NCBI GenBank assembly: GCA_029990175.1
Contig: JARKIP010000051.1
Span: 3,054,501 to 3,118,500 of the forward strand
DNA: 64,000 nucleotides
DNA from: Petunia secreta
Taxonomy: Eukaryota > Streptophyta > Magnoliopsida > Solanales > Solanaceae
Direction of reading: 5' to 3'
Below, in pieces: positions 23,976-36,598 of this stretch. The position numbers were made by a program, and so were the translations under genes. Each line of letters begins with the position of its first letter. The first letter of the stretch is position 1. A model generated the notes under the pieces. The model was not told the origin of the DNA, did no database searches, and saw only the letters and a program-made list of their open reading frames with translations.

Positions 23976-26900
23976 CAGTTCCTACCAGAGTATAATGCTT
24001 GTTTATTTACTAGTATATGGGTTAAATGATGTAAATGTCATGCAAAACGGTGATTTTCACTCCTTGGCAGAGGATAGCTTTTTTGTCCTTGCTACATTTT
24101 AAACAAACAACAAAACGAAATAAGATAGTGATAATGCAGAAAAAAAACTCCTAACCACGCCCACAATAAAACTGAGGTGCTGGGTCAGCATAGGCAGACC
24201 CAGGAATTGAGCGGGGCGGGGTCACCACTGTCTTTAACATAGATACACGAGTAAAATATAGAAGTATCTAGGTTCTGAAGGTATATACCCAGATATATAT
24301 AGGTGTAGTATTTTCTGAGGTTAACGGGTGCCAGTGACCCCTAAAAAGAGAGTAGGTCCCCCTCTGCGAGTGGCACATGGACAGGGAACAGAAGGAACAA
24401 GATCAATGCACAAAGAATTCGACAAAATGAAAAAGGACTTTATGTGATGGCCTGACTGCTTATATTTCACAGCAGTGAGAACTGATCCATTCCTAAAACG
24501 ATTCAACCACTTCCAATCTTAAGCTTCGGTGACTTTATCTGAAAAAAGAACTTGCTAAAAGAATATAAGTTTTCTATGAAATGGCTCAATGGGAAAATAG
24601 TTGTAAGAGACAAAGGCATGTCGATAAAGTTGGCCATCTAAAACCTCTTAATATTATGTGTTTGCTCGAGCTGTGGGCTAAGTTGGGAATATGAACCATC
24701 CAAACAGAGGTTTTCCCACATACAAGGTCCATCCAGAACAATTCCATGCTAGGGGAATGCCTAGTCTACGTCACTTTACATACACAAGTGCATTGATCAA
24801 AGAAATAGCAGATAAACAAACTCAAAATATCAAAAGAGTAAACTAAGGCAGTACTTGAACACTGAGCGTAGCTAGATTGAAACCCCCTGGGGTAAACCCA
24901 TATCTTCTCCAGACGCTGAAGAAGGCAGCATGTGTTCTAATGGCAGGCTCAATATCTCCTGCTAGAACCTTTCAACAAATACACAAAAATTAGTTCCATC
25001 TACAACATTTGAAGAAAAAATTTAGTTTGCTTAAATGTGAAATATCTCCATAAGCATATCACCTGAAGACCGGGCCAGAATGCCTGCAAGCTGTTAAATA
25101 AGGGCCAGACAAGGGCAGCAGAATTCATATTTACCTCTACATACCTACATAAATTGAAAAAAACAAATTTACTTAGAACCATTAGTTCTAGAAAACAGGA
25201 GAAAATTAAACCTTGGTGGGGGTGAAGCGAGATATTAATTTATAGAACAGCAACTTGTAAAACGAGAGTGAATAACGAAGATGATGTCTTGAATTAATTA
25301 TTGACCACACAAGGGGCCTTCATATTTAGGAGCCTTAGTAGAGTAAGTAGGTATTCCTTCTCCCAGTGTTAGATAATGGAAGTCAAAAATATTCTACAAG
25401 ATGTATTCATACTCAAAACAAAATGAACCTACACATGTTGTGAATCAATACACTTTCCAAAATATAACTAGGTTGGTTCTCTTTATTTTCAACATCACTG
25501 CAATATAGTTTCGGGGCTTTCTCTATAGTGAATAAAAGCCTTAGCAAGTAAGACTACTCACCACGGATCATTAAAGAGATAGTGCATAGCAGCCTTATAA
25601 GCTTCCTGGAAGATGAAAAGATATTCTTCATCCACGAATAGCAAATAAGCCTGAATTAGAAGTGAATTGAGTATGTTAGGATTATGAAAACCATTACAGA
25701 CAAATCAACCTATAGGACTTCAGGACAGAGTATGAAACAAAGCAATTAAACTACTAAATCATTTCAGTCAAATGAGAACTTCCAGCTGTCAAAACTCCAA
25801 GAAATGCCCACTTAAAAGTGTGGGAAACAAAAGTATTCCGTAAGGAAAAGGAATCTAAAGATGATGCAATTCCTAAGGTATTGTTCCCGCATCACCTGTG
25901 TCACCAAAAACTCTTCCAACTGCTTCAAAATATTCCTCCATAAAAGCCTGTAAGGCACTGCATTATGCTTAATCCCAATTTCCAAAGTTGTTTTCACAAT
26001 AAAGCCTTGTCAAAAAACCTTTAAAACTTCAATCCCAATACCACCCAACACTCCGGTGCAGTGACAGTTTCCTAGTTTACCATGTGAAACTTCTTTTCCC
26101 AATTTACCAAATATGTACAGGATTTCATGCCAAAAAAGATGCTAGTCCAACGGGTAAGCTAGCTACAAGGTGGAGAAGTTTATTGGGATTTGAGATTTAG
26201 GTGGAACTTACAAGACTGGGAGGTCGCAAGATTCCAGTGGTTGATTGAATTTCTTCACAAACAAGGTACTTCAATGGGTGATGTTAGGCACTGTGAAGGA
26301 AGCTACGATATTACACGTCTCTTTTTCTTATTTTATTTTGGGTTTTTTACACTATGTATCCTTAAAAGTATTTACCCATCATATCCATTAAAAATTATAC
26401 TACCCATAAAATTAAAAATATTTACCCAACCTACCCATTTATAACTGTAAACTTTTATTATACCTTATGGGCGTATACATTTATAGTATACTGCATAAAT
26501 TATGGTATACAAGTCTGGATGGGCAGGACATGTAAATATTTTATTGGTAGGGCTCGTAAATATGAAACTTATGGGTATGAGTGGGTAAATATTTTGATTT
26601 TGATGGGTATTTTTATAAACCTTCCTTTTATTTTTATAATGGCGTGTGGTTCAAATTCGGTGGAAGAAAGGGGGCCCATCCTTCTCCGCTAAAATACCAA
26701 GCTTTGCTTTGCTTTGCTTTGGTTTGTAACACGGTTAGAATCAGTGCTATGCGGCTGACACACACATCAAACATTGCACTCTTACCAATAAACAAAAGCC
26801 TGGAGAGCAAGGAGTAGTCACTTAGTCCTAATATCTTTTTGGTGCACCCACGAGATTCCTATAAAGAAGTTTGGATGTGTTTTGTAAAAAACCATATCTT

Positions 26901-27080
26901 TTTGTAAGGTTTTCTACTTTTCAGTCTAGCATACAGGCATCTTTGCCTTTTTTAAGCCTTTTTAAGCAACAAGAATTATCTGATCTCATCAATCATGCCA
27001 TAGCCAAATTTCCTGAAGTAGATATCAGAATATACCAATCTTTTCAACACATTTCCTCCCTTTCCTCCTTCACTCCCAGG

Positions 27081-28080
27081 TATGGATGTCAAACGGGTAG
27101 GGGTCTACCCGTCAAAATCCGGACCCGGATTCATTAAAATCCGACCCCACCCGGACCCGCAAAAACCCGGACTCGGACCCGTAGACCCCCTAAAATACCC
27201 CTACCCGAACGGATTTTTTTTTTTCTTAACAAATACCCGTATCCGTTAAGACCCGTCAAAATTATGGGGTATTAATGAATATACCCGTACCCGTTAAAAT
27301 AAACTGAGTAATAAAACTTGTACGTGGAGAGAAATGCATACACAAGTTTTCCACTCATAGTTTAATTTGTTTTGTGTCCATATTGTTAGTAGTGAAATAT
27401 GTTCAAGAGAAACAAATTATTTATTTAATTAAAAAAATACTTTATATTCCATAATAAATCAACACTTTGAAGTTTGAATATATATTACTCTAATATGGTA
27501 TAGAACTTCAACTATTAATTTCGATATATACCTCAGAAAATAAGCTACTTGGAGTCGGACAAAGAAATTATTGGATGATAACCTAGAACAAGATGATAAC
27601 CTTGAAGAAATTCTGTTAAGTGATCAAGCATCATCAATGGCACCTACACCGGAGCATGATGGAAATGACATGGAAGAAATTACACAAAGAATTAGGCATA
27701 TTTAAATTTGTAATTTGAATTTTCATTATAGTTTTGATGTTGCACTTTTTAAATTTGGAAGTTTAATATTTAAGACTTTAATAGTTCAAATATCTTAAAT
27801 AAAGTAACTCTTTGAGTTTTTCCTATTGATCTTTTTTTAATTTGTTTTAAGTATTTAAAATAATATTATTAAAAAATAAAATTATAACCCGTAGCCAAAC
27901 CCGATTTGTTAAGACCCGAACCCGTACCCCTACCCGCTAAGACCCGAACTCGCACGGTTTTTTTTTTTCTAGCCGAAACCCGTATCCGTTAAAAACCCGT
28001 AATTTAAACCCGTACCCAGAACCTGGGGGTTACAATTTTACAACGCGAACCCGGACCCGTATACCCGTTTGAAACCCATA
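27081..28080. mobile_element. hAT-type DNA transposon, internally deleted, exactly 1,000 bp
   Basis: Terminal inverted repeats TATGGATGTCAAACGGGTA (left) and TATGGGTTTCAAACGGGTA (right, reversed) match at 17 of 19 positions. A perfect 8-bp duplication CTCCCAGG flanks both sides (27073-27080 and 28081-28088). The outer ~200 bases on each side are packed with ACCCG/GACCCG motifs, the usual subterminal transposase-binding pattern. The centre keeps only a short acidic frame (about 27569-27706, DDNLEEILLSDQASS...) ending in a stop, probably the tail of the lost transposase. Confidence 0.93.
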
Positions 28081-28157
28081 CTCCCAGGGAAGTGCAGAAA
28101 GATCCTTTCTAATTACATCTTTCCATCTACCCAAAAATAAAATGTATCCAACTCTAT

Positions 28158-28221
28158 TCCCTCCCCCTCCCCCTCCCCCACCCCCACCCCCCAACCCCGG
28201 AAAAAAAAAAAAAAAAAAAAA
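28158..28221. repeat. C-rich run followed by poly(A)
   Basis: CCCTCCCCCTCCCCCACC-type tract and about 20 A residues. The polyglycine frame on the minus strand comes from this composition. Confidence 0.9.
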
Positions 28222-29893
28222 CCAAACATGATTAGACATTGGTCACGGTTTCCCAGCTTCAGAACTAATTAAACATAGAAAGAGATATTTCAGAACTAGG
28301 GAAAAGAAAGAGTATCTCTGGTTCTAATGTCAATACACATAAGGACCCAAATTCTAGCTTCCTCGTTTCTTTACACATGAAATTCTGTATGCATGAATAA
28401 TTGAATAGTTATAAAGCATAACGAAAACGACAATCAACATGAAAGAGTCCTTTTCCGTAATTAAAACACTACAGAATTTGAGTATTCAAACCCATTATGG
28501 ATTGTGCTCTCACAACTAGACTAAATCCATGGGGCTTGATGATTTACAACTTATACAAGTACTACAACTATGCTCCACCCCTAACTAGTTGGGGTTAGAT
28601 ATGTGAATCGCCGTTATCCATTCTACTCTATTCGGGATTGTTTCATTCCAATACTCAATAACTTGTCTTTTATGGCACTTCAGAGGTTTCCCAAACCTCA
28701 TTGACATGCAACTATATAACAAACTAAAAAGCACTTCTTGCAAACACCGGAGCTAATGTAGGCCATCTTTCACACTAACGCACCAAAATTCTGTCTAACC
28801 TGACCTCAATTTCTTTCTTCTTTTTGTCTTACATCTTATCCTAAAGCTGGCTCTTAGTAATGCTTCTCCACGACTTGGTTGATTCAATCACTAGTATCGC
28901 CAACTAACACAATTCCATTTGCAAAATAGCATGCACCATTGAACCTCATGTTGTATACTTGTGGTTAGCTTATCCACGACTAGGTAAGCAACGACATGCT
29001 CAACAATTTAACACTGACATGAAAAAGATTTTAAAATACACTAAACAACGTAAATAAGACTATGCTTTTAGTTGCCAACAAGAAATGAGTGTCAATGATT
29101 ACGAGCACACAAACAACAGATAAGTATTACTATCTATTTATTTTGTGTACAGAAAGAAGTCAATGCTCAGAGAGTTTGAGAATTTACCTTTAGAAGATAT
29201 TCATAAAAAAGAGTCTATACTTGTCCCTATCCCAGCATCCTGAAAAGCAATCAACAGTTTATGTTACTTGACTACAACGGGGAAAAGCGAAATGCAGAAA
29301 ACCTATCCGAATAATGCCGGGTTGCAGTGCTCACAAATGGAAATTCCTGAATCCTAAGTGGAGATGGAATGAATATAGAAGTCAAAGTACCAAAAAAAAG
29401 CTGGCACATTTCACACAAGGTCTCTCCCTACTCCCAACTGGGCCTCAAACGCAAACTAGTTGGGACCAGCAATATGAATTCCCCGTATTACCATAATTTT
29501 AACGCTTTCATGCTAGCCATCAACCTAGTGCAATCCTCTTCCTTGTTTCTCCTCCTTTATACTTTGGAAACTCATACAAGATTTTTGTAGCTAAAATTGA
29601 TAACATTGCCCTGTGAAGCTTTTTCAGTAACTATCAAAAGCAATAAGCATTTCAAATTGTGGGACATCATGAGCCAAGCCAAATCAACTGTTGCCTATCA
29701 GGCTATCACAATAACAAATGAATGCCCTAGTTCCAAAAGAAATTGACCTTTTGTGTCCAGTCACCGGAAAAAACATCTATATGAGCACCAACTAGATTAA
29801 TCTTTGACAGGCGAGCCCTCCTCGAACTGCGTTCTTTGCAACTTGCTCAAAAACTGCATCATTTAACAGCGATAAGCACAAGTTCCCAAAGCA

Positions 29894-32368
29894 AAGCAAA
29901 GCTGCGCAAATTACCTGCTCAATCTACCAAACACATAATGAAGGTGGAATAAACTACTGTCAGAATCTTTTTTTTATTTTTTTAACAATACATTCATCAA
30001 CATTAAGGGAATGATGGCCACCAGGTACATAAGATTCTTAACCAAAATCAGAATTTACAGAAAGAAGAAACCCCTGATCCTACAGGGATTCCAACAATTC
30101 TAAAAGTGCATCAGCATCTTCCACATAACTGCTAGAAGACCTATTAGTTGACAAGGCCCGAGAAGTGAGCACTGGGGCCACACTTTAACAGTCACTACGC
30201 ACTAGCCATCTAATGGATGACAGAAATATCTCTGGGAAAAGTTGCAATGGAGAGTGTCGACTGTTCTTAGAGACTCAGACAGTGCACAACCTCTAATGAC
30301 AACTTCAGACATCAAACAGGGCACCTCCCCTGCCTGACTTACCAAACAACTAAAATCCCCCCACCCCTACCCCAAAAAGAAAAGGAGAATGGACGATATT
30401 TTTAAGAAAGAGTGGTTCATTTGTTGTTTCGACTTTCGACTAACATCAACCAACAGACAAGTGTCAGTATATTTTTAAACCTCCTCCAAATATTGCGTTT
30501 ATATGTGCTCAAAATTACTAATGGTGACGCGTTCTTGAACACTCCCATGAATGTTTTCCCTTTGCCTTCTTAATAAAGAAGGAAAAGAGTCCCACCTACA
30601 AGGGATATGCAGATTCATTCCTGGAGGTTTTAGGTCACTTTCTCTTCCTTATAATATTCTCCTCTTTTTGTCATCTGCTCCCTTTCCTCTCAACAATAAG
30701 CATCTCTAATCTTGCCTTTTGTACGAGCACCCATAACTTATCCATCAGCAGAGCAATAATTGAAGCCGCATATCACAGACATCAAAAGATCAGAGCCTAC
30801 AATGAGACATTCTACTGTGGCCAATAATCCCACTACTTCCCAAAAGATACACTCATTTTACTATATTACATACTCATTCTGTTCTTTCCATCACGGTTCT
30901 AATTGTGTTAGTTTACAGTCAGCTGCAACAAGTGAGTACTCATGGGTCACTAGAAAAAGTAGCACTCTACCAGTGTTCTCCTAACCCTATTCATGTCTGT
31001 CAGAAGAATTAAAAAATGATTATCTCAAGAGGGCCTCCGGTGATCTCTTTACTTTCATTTTTCCTCTTCTATTTTTTCTTGTTGGAGGGAATAGGGCAGC
31101 AGAATTTTTTTTTAAAATGAGTGTCTTCAAAAGATTGTGAACTACAACTAGGCATGGAACAAAATAGTAAATCCGTCCAGCTAGAAAGAAGAGGAACAAG
31201 ATCACATGTTCATGGAGAACCAGGACAGTCACAATATTTTTCGATAAGTTGATCAGAAGCAAGCTTATATACAAATGTGTTTAATCTATCTCAACCACTG
31301 CCACACTAAACATAAAACTACTTGATGCAAATCCTATACAGCACTTCCAAAGAGGAAAAAGGATAACACAAAGAAGATTTGCCTTGCTTTCATTTTTATC
31401 GACTCCATGCAACAAATTTACTGATCCAAATGGAATCCCTGCAGCCAAAGTAATTAAGAATGTCAGATTGGCAAGTTCTTGTTACTAGGACAGGCAAGTG
31501 TTAGATCAAACGCACTTTTTATAAATTCTAAGCGTTTTATCAAATATATAAAACCCATGCCAGTAACCGTGTTAAGGAAAATCGCTTTTGAGCTTATGTC
31601 AACCCCAAAAGGCTACATCATGAGAGGATTGTCCAAGACTGTTCTTTATAAGGTAAAACTTATTAATAACTAGTACCAAGATGGTACAAAGTGTTTGAGG
31701 ATTGTCAAAGACCATATAAAGCAACAACAGCCTATTCAACCAATGTGCGACATTCCAACATTCCGTTGCATGCCTAGGACTAGACATCTAGAGCGTGGAT
31801 AACATAACAATAAAGTCTTAACATTGGGAAACACCACAACAGGGAAAGGACTGGCTTTGATATCATGTGATAAAATAAACAACAGGGGAGAAATTGAGAA
31901 ATCTTTACTTAATTATTCCCTCAAGCTATTGGGTCTTTAAATGGTATATTATACACCTATTTTAAAACAGGAAGGAGATTATGGTTACAGAATTACAAGA
32001 AAATAATCTTCCTAATTGATTCTAGTTAATACAGCATAATTTTTAAATTTACCTTTGGAAAAGTAAGAGAGAGAAGATTGAAGTAATTAAAAATTATTGG
32101 TAACTTTTAAAGTAAATAGATATAGTGCATTAAATAATTGTCAAATAAAGAAGGTGACATTCTTTAAGAAAATAATGATACATAAATTAAATATAGGTTT
32201 TTCTACTACTCAAAAGCTCTTATTTCTTCCTTAAAAACTTGGTCATAACATCTTTATTTTCTAAAATAAATATTTTTATGAAAAATAAGTAGTTTTAAAT
32301 TTGGCCAAACAAGGTCTAAACTGAAATAAGGTAATAGTAATTACTCCATTAAAGAGCTAAAAACGGAA
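29894..32368. other. No gene seen
   Basis: About 2.5 kb of AT-rich spacer. It contains a fragment of the local Stowaway-like MITE family (32045-32145) and a piece ending TTTGGCCAAACAAGG (32300-32320) resembling the end of the hAT-like MITE at 36210. Confidence 0.5.
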
Positions 32369-32476
32369 ATCACTAAGTATTTTCCTAGGTAAAATAGAAT
32401 TCCTAAGTAGAGTAGAATAGAAGTAACTAGTTCAAGTATATATGCAGCCACCCACCCACCGTCGCCCATAATTGGT

Positions 32477-33964
32477 GTGGCAACTATGTCGAAGAAACTA
32501 ACAGAAGGAGGTGGATTCCTTCTCGGGTTTAAACATAACCCCAATTACGATTATGCTAATGACAGTGATGACGATCTTTTGCCCGACGACGCTTTACCTG
32601 AACATCGCCCTGAATTCAACCCAATTTGGTCACGCTACCACAATCAAACTGCACAATCCGATGTATTCTTCCTTTCCTTTCAATTCTCTCGCCCTGAATT
32701 CAACTTCAGTATTGTGCAAAAACATCAAATCAAATTTTAATTTCTCTATTAGTTTTCTTATAATTTGTTTAATAACTCTGTAACCTTTTGTTTTTCTTTA
32801 TTGTTGCTATATGTGACTTGTCAAACAAAATATGTTTGAAGTTATTTTGGCCTTAGTTTACCATGGTTAAGTTGGGCTACATACTTGACCCAAATAAGTC
32901 CAAATTTTAGATTGGTCGAATTGGATAAATAGGCGGGTCATGTTTTCACAGGCTGTTTTTTGGCGGGAAATTTTGATGCATAGTCATTTTTGGACGCGCT
33001 CAATGAGTTTTATCTACTGTTTCAAAATTAATTGAGAAATAATCAAAAATTTGCGCGCAAACTTACACTCCATTAGCATTGGAAAACACCCCAGACTAAT
33101 CTCGTGATTTTATACTGGGACTTTGAACTAACATGTTCAAAGGTCCCATTATTTTATACTAGGGTTAGTTTACTGAAGCTTTATATAAAGTCTCATAATA
33201 AAATACTGGGTCTTTGAACATGTTATGTTCAAACTTGTCTGGAGATGGCTATTTCCCAGCGAATTTATTTTTAAGGGTTACGGATCAATTAGCGCGCGCC
33301 AAACAGGCCCTACACGAAATTTTTACATTTTTTGCCGCTCATAAGGTCCAAAAGTAAATTAATTATCGTGGTTGAATTTACTTTTATATTTTATTAAAAA
33401 AAAATCCTCATCTTTTAATAGATTTGTCCAATTCTATTATGATCACTCTTGTTTGTTCCACTTTGGGTAGGTTTTTATCATTGTTGGCTTGTTTGACAGG
33501 GTTTTGAACTTTATGACTTTCCTGGTGAATCGATGCTGACTGGTGCAATACCAGTGAACATGTGTAATATCGAGACTTTCGAGGCTGAGCTAATGAAGAA
33601 GCTGGCTAATCGTGCAATCGAGGAATATAATGAGAAGGAGTGCAATGTAAGTCCCTATGCCTCTTTAGTCTGTGGGGGTTACCCTCTCACCTCGATTATC
33701 CTCATTCCTCGCTTTATTTTTTGTGGCATGCTTTCTTTTAAGTGGTTGTGACGCTCCTTGCAGGTTTTTAAGTACAAGTTTCTGACAATTGAGACAGCGA
33801 ACTATCGGTTGACGGGATACGTAGAATATTTCATGACTATTAAAGTTTTAAATCTCACTCTTGGTACTCCTATCGAAACTTTTCAAGTACATGGTGCTAA
33901 AAGATGTGGTGATGGTTTGGAAAAAATCATTCTTTGTCGGCCAAAAAAAGAGTATAACAGCTAA
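32477..33964 (+). CDS. Cystatin-like protein, copy B (three exons)
   Basis: Exons 32477-32662, 33500-33646 and 33764-33964 give 177 residues with the same phases and splice sites as copy A. The N terminus reads MATMSKKLTEGGGFLLG: the 37 codons with the charged AEI..IAEGG repeat of copy A are absent without a frame change. The C-terminal cystatin-like part differs from copy A by only a few residues (for example T to P at LTLGT(T/P)IETF in exon 3, and several in exon 2: FPGES, VNMCNI). Both copies are open throughout, so both could be functional. Same caveats on family and on the missing QxVxG loop. Confidence 0.7.
32767..33332. mobile_element. Extra sequence in copy-B intron 1, part of a dispersed repeat
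   Basis: Relative to copy A, intron 1 is interrupted after CTTATAATTTG and resumes at TTTGCCGCTCATAAGG. The part from about 32985 to 33260 (TCATTTTTGGACGCGCT, GCGCGCAAACTTACACTCCATTAGCATTGG, then several TTTATACTGGGACTTTGAA-like blocks) is homologous in reverse orientation to 40690-41010. No clean target duplication or terminal repeat was resolved. Confidence 0.65.
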
Positions 33965-34689
33965 TAAGGTTTGCACACTGCTCTTTTTTTTTTTTTTGGT
34001 AGTACCACACATTGTTTGGCTGAAATGGGTCATTTTTAAATGAATCTTTTATTTGGTTTCTGTGTTTTAGTGGAAATTGGTCTTTTAGTTGCTCAATCTT
34101 TGAGAGTATCCGGATATGGCATGTCGTAGGCATTGTTGTGAAAAGCATTCTTGTAATTGATGACTAATTTTCTTTGGTTTGCTAACAGGCGGTGGATGGG
34201 TTTGTCTGCAACGACTAATCATAGGCAAGGTGTATCGAAGGGAAAGGCACTTTAACTCAATTTTTCTAAATTTAGACTCGTTTAGATTTCATCAACTGTA
34301 GTTTTAAGCATTTTACTTTGGTATGTATCTGATTTGGTAATATTATACACCCCAACTGTTGTTTTCTAAATTTATTACTGGTTGAGAACATTTCTATCTC
34401 TGTAGTTATAAAAGCTTTACTTTGAGAAGTGATCTAGAATTTCTGGTCAATGAAGTGCCTGATAGGTTTTAGTTTACAATGCCAAACGACCATAGTTCAA
34501 TGTAAATAAGTATAAAAAGCTAAACTTTCAACCCTCCAAACATACAAGTATATAAAGTCAAAGACATCTCATGTCTTTGTACCAAGCTAAAAGGTGTTCG
34601 AAGTCTCAACCTCCCTTTTTTTGTATCACACACGTGACAACAACAAAAATGTACCACTGATATACCTTAACAGTAGATGAAATATTACC

Positions 34690-36022
34690 TTAACAGTAGA
34701 TGAAATATAGCTGTACAACAAAAACGAAATATAGTGTTTGGAGGATGCGTTGCGATCTGAATCCTAACAACAGTGCTAATAGGAAGCACTTTGCCTCTAG
34801 CAAGCACTCCTGATGAAAACAATAAGAAACCAGGAAGAATATGCCCCTGTCCTGTATCAACCCAAGTGCGAGTGTGCACACCAAGGTCACCACATAGCCA
34901 CTAGAACATTCCATAAGCATCAAGTAACACATTATGCTTTCCCAGATTTCCAAAAGTAGCAAAACAGACTTCTACAATATGCAAACTATTTCCAGAAAGG
35001 ATTGGAGTCTTTGCAGAACCTTAGTGAAGAGAGGGTCAAGTGACTGGGTGTTATAATGTGGAGAACATACAAGAAGCAATTGGCTAGCACCTGGATCAAA
35101 TGGGAACTGATTCAACACACAATGAGCAGGGAGGATGGTATCAATATGTAGCTCAAATTTCTTTAAAAAATCCTTAAGATTATGCCTACACATGGCTGAA
35201 CAATCTTTGAAAGGATTGAACATCATTGAATCATCAATTAGTGGTACTCGCATCACCATGTTCATCCAGATAGGACGAGTACCTTCATAATGTATCACGT
35301 CTCTATTAGAGTTTCCATGTCGAGCATCAATTAGCAACTCACAGGTCTCTAAATCTGTTTTCCATATAGTCGAGCCACCATAAAAATAAAAAAAAAAGTC
35401 AGCATCTACACACCTAGCCGATAGGTCCAGTGCGGGGCATTCAGGCAGCACTATCAGACAATCTTAACTGTATTTGAGCCAACAATGAATAGCTCCAGCT
35501 AATGGCCTGAGAGATGATATTTGCCCAGTATCAATCCACCCAATATTTTGATGAGGCACCATGAACTTATCGTTATGTGGTAGTGTATTCTCCCAGCCGG
35601 AGAAAGAAGTTAGCAATGATTCATGAGGTGAAACTTGATTGAGCAACCAAGTTGTGTGAACTTACAGTGAACACCTTGTTCACAATAGAGTTGTCGAAAT
35701 TCTCTTTGAAATCTGTTAGAGGTGCAATTGGACAAATCTTGTTCGGGATTTTCCTCGAACAGCTGGACCTCAGTTGGTTTGGAAGAGGGATAGAGAATAA
35801 GGGCGTCGACAACAGCAGTGCCACCTTATTTGAATCAGATTCATGAGTTGAATCTGCGACCTCCTCTGTTTCGACAGGAAGTTCCAATCCACACTGATCT
35901 TCTGAAGCCGAATTCACAACTGCAAACTTAGTGGAGCAAGCAGCCAGGGCTTCCTTGACATCTTCAAGTTGGCGTTGAAAATCCAACCCGCCGCCGAACT
36001 TATCCAATGTAATTGTTGTCAT
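34690..36022 (-). pseudogene. Unrecognised degenerate gene
   Basis: Three consecutive minus-strand segments look protein-like. 36022-35621 starts MTTITLDKFGGGLDFQRQLEDV and has an acidic, serine-containing middle. It is followed, one frame over, by 35646-35464 (FMVPHQNIGWIDTGQISSLRPLAG). After an in-frame TAA the reading goes on through 35451-34972, with ARHGNSNRDVIHYEGTRPIW and a cysteine-containing end. A further stretch to about 34690 contains TRTWVDTGQGHILPGFLLFSSG in another frame. There are no introns over 1.3 kb. I do not recognise the family. It looks like a broken gene or retrocopy, though introns misread as breaks cannot be excluded. Confidence 0.45.
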
Positions 36023-36209
36023 GAAAGTTCGAAGATGAAAGCACCAATGTAGTGAAGCTTAACACTACCACAAACAGGGAAACAAGTTCCTTAAATTAAC
36101 AATGACAAGAGGAACTTACATATAGAAACAGTAGGAATCAGAAGAAACAGTGATGAGAATTTAGAAGAATTGGGGACGAGGGAATACGGACTTTGGCATA
36201 AGGTACCGT

Positions 36210-36598
36210 GAGCCTGTTTGGCCAAGTTTCTGGATTCACAAGTGCTTATTTTTCTCAAAAAATACTTATTTTAAAATTTTAAAGTATTTGGTCAAGCTTC
36301 CATGTGCGAAAAAAGTAACTTCATGAAAAAATATGTGAGGTGTTTTTGATTATTTATGACAAGAATATCCATTTCAAACTTCCTTATTTAATCAAATTAA
36401 CATTATTATATATTCATTTTCGTAATTTGATAATTTTTTTAATTATTGGTCAAACACAAATTAATAACAAAAGTACTTCCCTAAAATTTGGTCAAACACA
36501 AACTGCTTATCTAACAAAGCACTTATTTGAAAAGCACTTTTAACAAAAAGTACTCCTCAAAATAAGTTGATTTTGGCAGCTTGGCCAAACAGACTCTG
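36210..36598. mobile_element. hAT-like MITE
   Basis: Ends GAGCCTGTTTGGCCAAG and CTTGGCCAAACAGACTCT are inverted repeats. The ~390-base interior is AT-rich and non-coding, with AAGTACTTATTT-like subterminal repeats. Target duplication not resolved. Confidence 0.75.

Larger units (their letters stand above)
24855..29893 (-). pseudogene. GH47 alpha-mannosidase (EDEM-like) pseudogene fragment
   Basis: Five minus-strand exons match the ER-degradation-enhancing mannosidase family. About 29893-29748: NDAVFEQVAKNAVRG and SKINLVGAHIDVFSGDWTQK, with frame breaks. 29239-29188: DAGIGTSIDSF; it is 52 bases where 17 codons need 51, so one T is extra. 25650-25562: EEYLFIFQEAYKAAMHYL. 25144-25063: YVEVNMNSAALVWPLFNSLQ. 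24968-24855: VLAGDIEPAIRTHAAFFSVW. The last three have intact splice sites and compatible phases. The N-terminal third, and everything after LATLSVQ including the family's C-terminal catalytic part, is missing. A hAT element sits in the 3.5-kb third intron. In life the family trims mannose from misfolded glycoproteins in the ER. Confidence 0.88.
32369..34664 (+). repeat. Copy B of the direct segmental duplication
   Basis: Matches 19687-21540 except for a 111-base in-frame loss in exon 1, about 565 extra bases in intron 1 (32767-33332), and scattered substitutions. Confidence 0.93.

Noticed and set aside
28030..28239. Polyglycine-containing minus frame
   Set aside because: Produced by a C-rich run next to the hAT element.
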